From positions 1 to 17,400 of the forward strand of contig NZQU01000082.1 in NCBI GenBank assembly GCA_002696025.1: DNA of 17,400 nucleotides. The letters are read 5' to 3'. The translations under genes and the position numbers were made by a program. Source of the stretch: Crocinitomicaceae bacterium. Lineage in GTDB: Bacteria > Bacteroidota > Bacteroidia > Flavobacteriales_D > Crocinitomicaceae. Positions 15,098 to 17,400 of this stretch are shown in pieces (positions within the stretch are counted from its first letter, which is position 1; each line of letters begins with the position of its first letter). The notes beneath the pieces are model-generated. The model was given only the letters and a program-made list of their open reading frames with translations, was not told the DNA's origin and ran no database searches.

Positions 15098-15728
15098 GCT
15101 TTTGATTTTACGTTTTATCTCACTTATATCTTTTAGTGTTTTTGCATTGTTTTCTTGTGGTCAAAGTTCACCCAAAAAAAACAATAAAGATTATTCTTCT
15201 TATCAAAAGGCTTATTTTGCCAGTGGTTGTTTTTGGTGTGTAGAGGCTGTTTATGAATCAGTAGATGGTGTTGCAGAGGCTGTATCAGGCTATTCAGGAG
15301 GAAAAGAAAAAAATCCAACTTATAATCAGGTTTCTGCGGGTGAAACGGGGCATGCTGAGTCTGTATTGGTTTATTATGACTCATCTGTTGTCGATTACAA
15401 AGATTTATTAAGGGTATTTTTTAGCTCTCATGATCCAACAACATATCATCAGCAAGGTCCAGATATTGGTTCTCAGTATCGATCTGTAATTTTTTATTCA
15501 AATAAGAATGAAAAAACAATTGCAGAAGGTTTTATAGATTCATTAATTAGAAATAAAGTCTTTTCTAAAATAACAACAGATCTTGTTCCTTTTAATAAGT
15601 TCTATAAGGCAGAGGAATACCATCAAGACTACAAAAAAATTAATCCAAATAATCCTTATGTCATATCTGTAAGCAATCCAAGATTAGAGGATTTTAAAAA
15701 AAAGTGTTCTGATTTATTAAAGAAATAA
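15054..15728 (+). CDS. msrA: Peptide methionine-(S)-sulfoxide reductase MsrA, predicted lipoprotein
   Basis: Reduces methionine-S-sulfoxide in oxidised proteins. The core is unmistakable: GCFWC (58-62) with catalytic C59, SGYSGG (78-83), NPTYNQVSAGETGHAES (87-103), HDPTT and QQGPDIGSQYRSVIF (133-147), and FYKAEEYHQDY near 183-193; C218 at the C-terminus is a candidate resolving cysteine. Unlike cytosolic MsrA, residues 1-20 are basic, 21-34 hydrophobic, and LFSC (32-35) forms a lipobox, so C35 should be lipidated and the enzyme placed outside the cytoplasm. The ATG at 15054 lies 44 bp inside the dehydrogenase gene; a TTG at 15102, just after that gene's stop, is an alternative start that still keeps the signal sequence. 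The gene is probably co-transcribed with the dehydrogenase. It converges on lpd with only 15 bp between stops and no terminator visible. Confidence 0.95.
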   Translation: MVQKNCTSLITLKNRLLILRFISLISFSVFALFSCGQSSPKKNNKDYSSYQKAYFASGCFWCVEAVYESVDGVAEAVSGYSGGKEKNPTYNQVSAGETGHAESVLVYYDSSVVDYKDLLRVFFSSHDPTTYHQQGPDIGSQYRSVIFYSNKNEKTIAEGFIDSLIRNKVFSKITTDLVPFNKFYKAEEYHQDYKKINPNNPYVISVSNPRLEDFKKKCSDLLKK

Positions 15729-15743
15729 CAATTCTATAGGTCT

Positions 15744-17144
15744 TTATATATGCATGGCCCTATCTTCAGTAGCGGCCATAGCAGCTTCTTTCATTGCCTC
15801 ACTATATGTTGGATGTGGATGACATATTCTTGCAATATCCTCAGCAGATGCTCTGTACTCCATTGCGGTAACCGCTTCCATAATCAAATCTGCTGCTCTT
15901 GCTGATATCATATGAACTCCAAGAATTTCATCTGTTTGTTTATCGGCAATTACTTTTATCAATCCTGATATATCCATACTCGCTCTAGCTCTTCCTAGTG
16001 CTTTGATCGGGAAGGATCCGACTTTAATTTCTTTTCCTTCAGCTTTTAATTCTTCCTCCGTTTTACCTACACTTGCTATCTCTGGCCAAGTGTAAACAAC
16101 CCCAGGAATTAAGTTGTAATTAATATGTGGTTTTTGACCAGCAATTAATTCAGCGACGAAAACACCTTCATCCTCGGCTTTGTGAGCAAGCATAGCGCCC
16201 CTAACAACATCTCCAATAGCATAGATATGAGGTGATGAGGTTTGAAGTTGATCGTTAACTTCTACTTGTCCTCTTTCATTTGCCTTAACTCCTGCCTTTT
16301 CAAGGTTAAGTCCTTCTGTATATGCTTTTCTTCCAACAGCAACCAAACAGTAATCACCCTTAAGCTCAACTTCTTCATTCTTTTTGTTAAGCGCTTTTAC
16401 AATTACTTCTTTTCCTTTGTTTTCTACTTTTTGAACCTTATGCTCCATATGAAGTTTAAATCCACTTTTCTTAAGAACTTTTGTAAATTCTTTTGATATA
16501 GTGCCATCCATTGTTGGAAGAATCTTAGGTGCAAATTCAATTACTTCAACTTCTGAACCCAATCTTTTATATACAGCCCCTAATTCAAGACCAATTACTC
16601 CAGCTCCAATGACTAGCATTTTCTTTGGTATTTCGGTTAAACTAAGTGCTTCAGTTGATGTAATGATTCTTTTTTTGTCTGGCTCCATTCCTGGAAAGTA
16701 ATTTGGTTTAGATCCAGTTGCAATTATTATATTTTTACCTTCAATTTCCTTTTTATTTTTGCCCGATTGAACAATCACAATGTTCTTATCTTTAAATGAT
16801 CCAATACCCTCGAGAACTTCGATTTTATTTTTGTCCATTAAATATTTAACTCCTGAACAAGTTTGTTCAACAACTTTATTTTTTCTTGCAATCATTTGGG
16901 TCAAATCAGCTTTGATTTCTCCGGTTTGGATTCCATGATCAGCAAAAGTATGTTTGGCATTATAGAAATGTTCTGAAGAATCAAGCAGTGCCTTGGATGG
17001 AATGCATCCAACATTTAAACATGTTCCTCCAAGAGTATTGTATTTTTCAACAATGGCAGTTTTTAAACCAAGTTGTGCACATCTAATAGCAGCAACATAT
17101 CCTCCAGGTCCAGATCCGATAACTATAACGTCATACTTTTTCAT
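15744..17144 (-). CDS. lpdA: Dihydrolipoyl (lipoamide) dehydrogenase, E3
   Basis: The FAD enzyme that reoxidises dihydrolipoamide with NAD in pyruvate, 2-oxoglutarate or branched-chain keto acid dehydrogenase complexes and in glycine cleavage. Its 466 aa match the family. Visible features are the FAD loop GSGPGG (10-15), the redox disulfide C42/C47 in GGTCLNVGCIPSK (39-51), ATGS (142-145), the NAD Rossmann motif GAGVIGLELG (180-189), the second FAD segment YAIGDVVRG (308-316), and the dimer-interface catalytic pair H444/E449 in HPHPTYSE. The E2 and E1 genes are not adjacent, so which complex it serves is unknown; a shared E3 is usual when it stands alone. It starts at the ATG at 17144, followed at once by the FAD motif. 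Its promoter region carries a perfect inverted repeat. Confidence 0.97.
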   Translation of the reverse strand: MKKYDVIVIGSGPGGYVAAIRCAQLGLKTAIVEKYNTLGGTCLNVGCIPSKALLDSSEHFYNAKHTFADHGIQTGEIKADLTQMIARKNKVVEQTCSGVKYLMDKNKIEVLEGIGSFKDKNIVIVQSGKNKKEIEGKNIIIATGSKPNYFPGMEPDKKRIITSTEALSLTEIPKKMLVIGAGVIGLELGAVYKRLGSEVEVIEFAPKILPTMDGTISKEFTKVLKKSGFKLHMEHKVQKVENKGKEVIVKALNKKNEEVELKGDYCLVAVGRKAYTEGLNLEKAGVKANERGQVEVNDQLQTSSPHIYAIGDVVRGAMLAHKAEDEGVFVAELIAGQKPHINYNLIPGVVYTWPEIASVGKTEEELKAEGKEIKVGSFPIKALGRARASMDISGLIKVIADKQTDEILGVHMISARAADLIMEAVTAMEYRASAEDIARICHPHPTYSEAMKEAAMAATEDRAMHI

Positions 17145-17151
17145 AAGTAAA

Positions 17152-17173
17152 TAATTTTGTGTCTACAAAATTA
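17152..17173. repeat. Perfect 8-bp inverted repeat upstream of lpdA
   Basis: TAATTTTG (17152-17159) and CAAAATTA (17166-17173) are exact reverse complements separated by 6 bp (TGTCTA). The dyad covers the predicted -7 box and start-site region of lpdA, so it could be an operator. It has no following T run in either direction that would make it a terminator. Confidence 0.55.
17166..17173 (-). promoter_or_regulatory. Candidate -7 element of lpdA
   Basis: The minus strand reads TAATTTTG, an exact TAnnTTTG match, 21 bp before the lpdA ATG at 17144; transcription would begin near 17160. No clear TTTG box was seen about 19 bp upstream. The same motif is mirrored on the plus strand by the inverted repeat, so orientation rests on gene context. 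Confidence 0.42.
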
Positions 17174-17212
17174 GCATTAACCACTAAACTCTTTATATAT
17201 CTCCTAATAAAA

Positions 17213-17243
17213 TTTATTCTGTTACTTAAATTGATTAAATTTG
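17213..17243 (+). promoter_or_regulatory. Candidate promoter of the secreted-protein gene
   Basis: TTTA (17213-17216), one base off TTTG, is followed after 19 bp by TAAATTTG (17236-17243), an exact TAnnTTTG match. The ATG at 17258 is 14 bp downstream of the box, so the leader would be very short. Confidence 0.42.
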
Positions 17244-17257
17244 AAAAAATAAAATTC

Positions 17258-17400
17258 ATGAAACTTATACTAAATACTTTATTATTTATACCCTTTTTAA
17301 CATTTTCTCAATCATTAGATGTTTCTAATGAACCTGCTATTGGTGATGCTGCAACTCTATATGTTTGTGATTCAAATACAACAGATTATGAATCAATTAC
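17258..17400 (+). CDS. Secreted protein, N-terminal fragment (runs off the window)
   Basis: An ATG at 17258 opens a frame of 47 codons that is still open at the window edge. The first residues are a typical Sec signal peptide: M-K, then a hydrophobic core LILNTLLFIPFLTF (3-16), then SQ, with probable cleavage after Q18 as is common in Bacteroidota. The mature start (SLDVSNEPAIGDAATLYV...) is acidic and Ser/Thr-rich and resembles the opening of large cell-surface or type IX-secreted proteins; the C-terminal sorting domain that would prove this is outside the window. Divergent from lpdA with a promoter-like box in front. Function unknown. Confidence 0.72.
   Translation, partial: MKLILNTLLFIPFLTFSQSLDVSNEPAIGDAATLYVCDSNTTDYESI

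Noticed and set aside
16242..16701. Two antisense open frames inside lpdA
   Set aside because: They are shadows of the lipoamide dehydrogenase coding sequence.
1..17400. CRISPR arrays, tRNA or rRNA genes
   Set aside because: No regularly spaced repeats and no tRNA-like or rRNA-like segments were recognised on either strand.

Overview
The window reads as a chromosomal segment of an AT-rich Bacteroidota, most likely a marine-type Flavobacteriales relative. The support is protein style (PNPase, 3-hydroxybutyryl-CoA dehydrogenase, lipoamide dehydrogenase), the absence of Shine-Dalgarno-like sites before starts, several TAnnTTTG (-7 type) promoter motifs in gene-proximal gaps, a lipoprotein MsrA, and a secreted protein whose signal peptide ends in the FSQ pattern common in this phylum. 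The assignment is from pattern recognition only.

Layout. (1) 2-1957 (+): 3' part of pnp, closed by a strong hairpin terminator that also serves the opposite strand. (2) 2018-13588 (-): eleven genes on one strand forming a Wzx/Wzy-type surface polysaccharide (O-antigen or capsule/EPS) cluster. In transcription order they are Wzx flippase, hexapeptide acyltransferase, Wzy-like polymerase, two GT4 glycosyltransferases, UDP-GlcNAc 2-epimerase family enzyme, a second polymerase/ligase-family membrane protein, an ExoA-like GT2, two different DegT-type aminotransferases, and a small monotopic phosphoglycosyl transferase. From the acyltransferase onward the genes overlap or are 2-4 bp apart, so they form a tight operon; the flippase is separated by about 140 bp. 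(3) 13589-13714: divergent control region with a good promoter candidate for the cluster and a pair of 10-bp direct repeats. (4) 13715-15728 (+): unrecognised 142-aa protein, 3-hydroxybutyryl-CoA dehydrogenase, and a lipoprotein MsrA overlapping the latter by 44 bp. (5) 15744-17144 (-): lipoamide dehydrogenase, with a perfect 8-bp inverted repeat in its promoter region. (6) 17258-17400 (+): start of a secreted protein that runs off the window.

How the cluster would work (inference from families): the phosphoglycosyl transferase loads the first sugar-phosphate on undecaprenyl phosphate. The aminotransferases and the epimerase make amino sugar nucleotides. The GT2 and two GT4 enzymes extend the repeat unit and the hexapeptide protein acylates it. 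Wzx flips the unit, and of the two polytopic O-antigen polymerase/ligase-family proteins one probably polymerises and the other ligates or makes a second linkage. No 4,6-dehydratase, nucleotide-sugar dehydrogenase, Wzz or Wza is in the window, so precursor supply and export must be encoded elsewhere.

I found no CRISPR array, tRNA, rRNA, insertion sequence or phage gene. The content is an ordinary strain-specific polysaccharide locus between housekeeping genes. The most interesting points are the doubled polymerase/ligase genes, the two divergent aminotransferases, the ExoA-like GT2 lacking the usual acidic motif, the ATG-less open extension before the acyltransferase, and the unassigned 142-aa protein.
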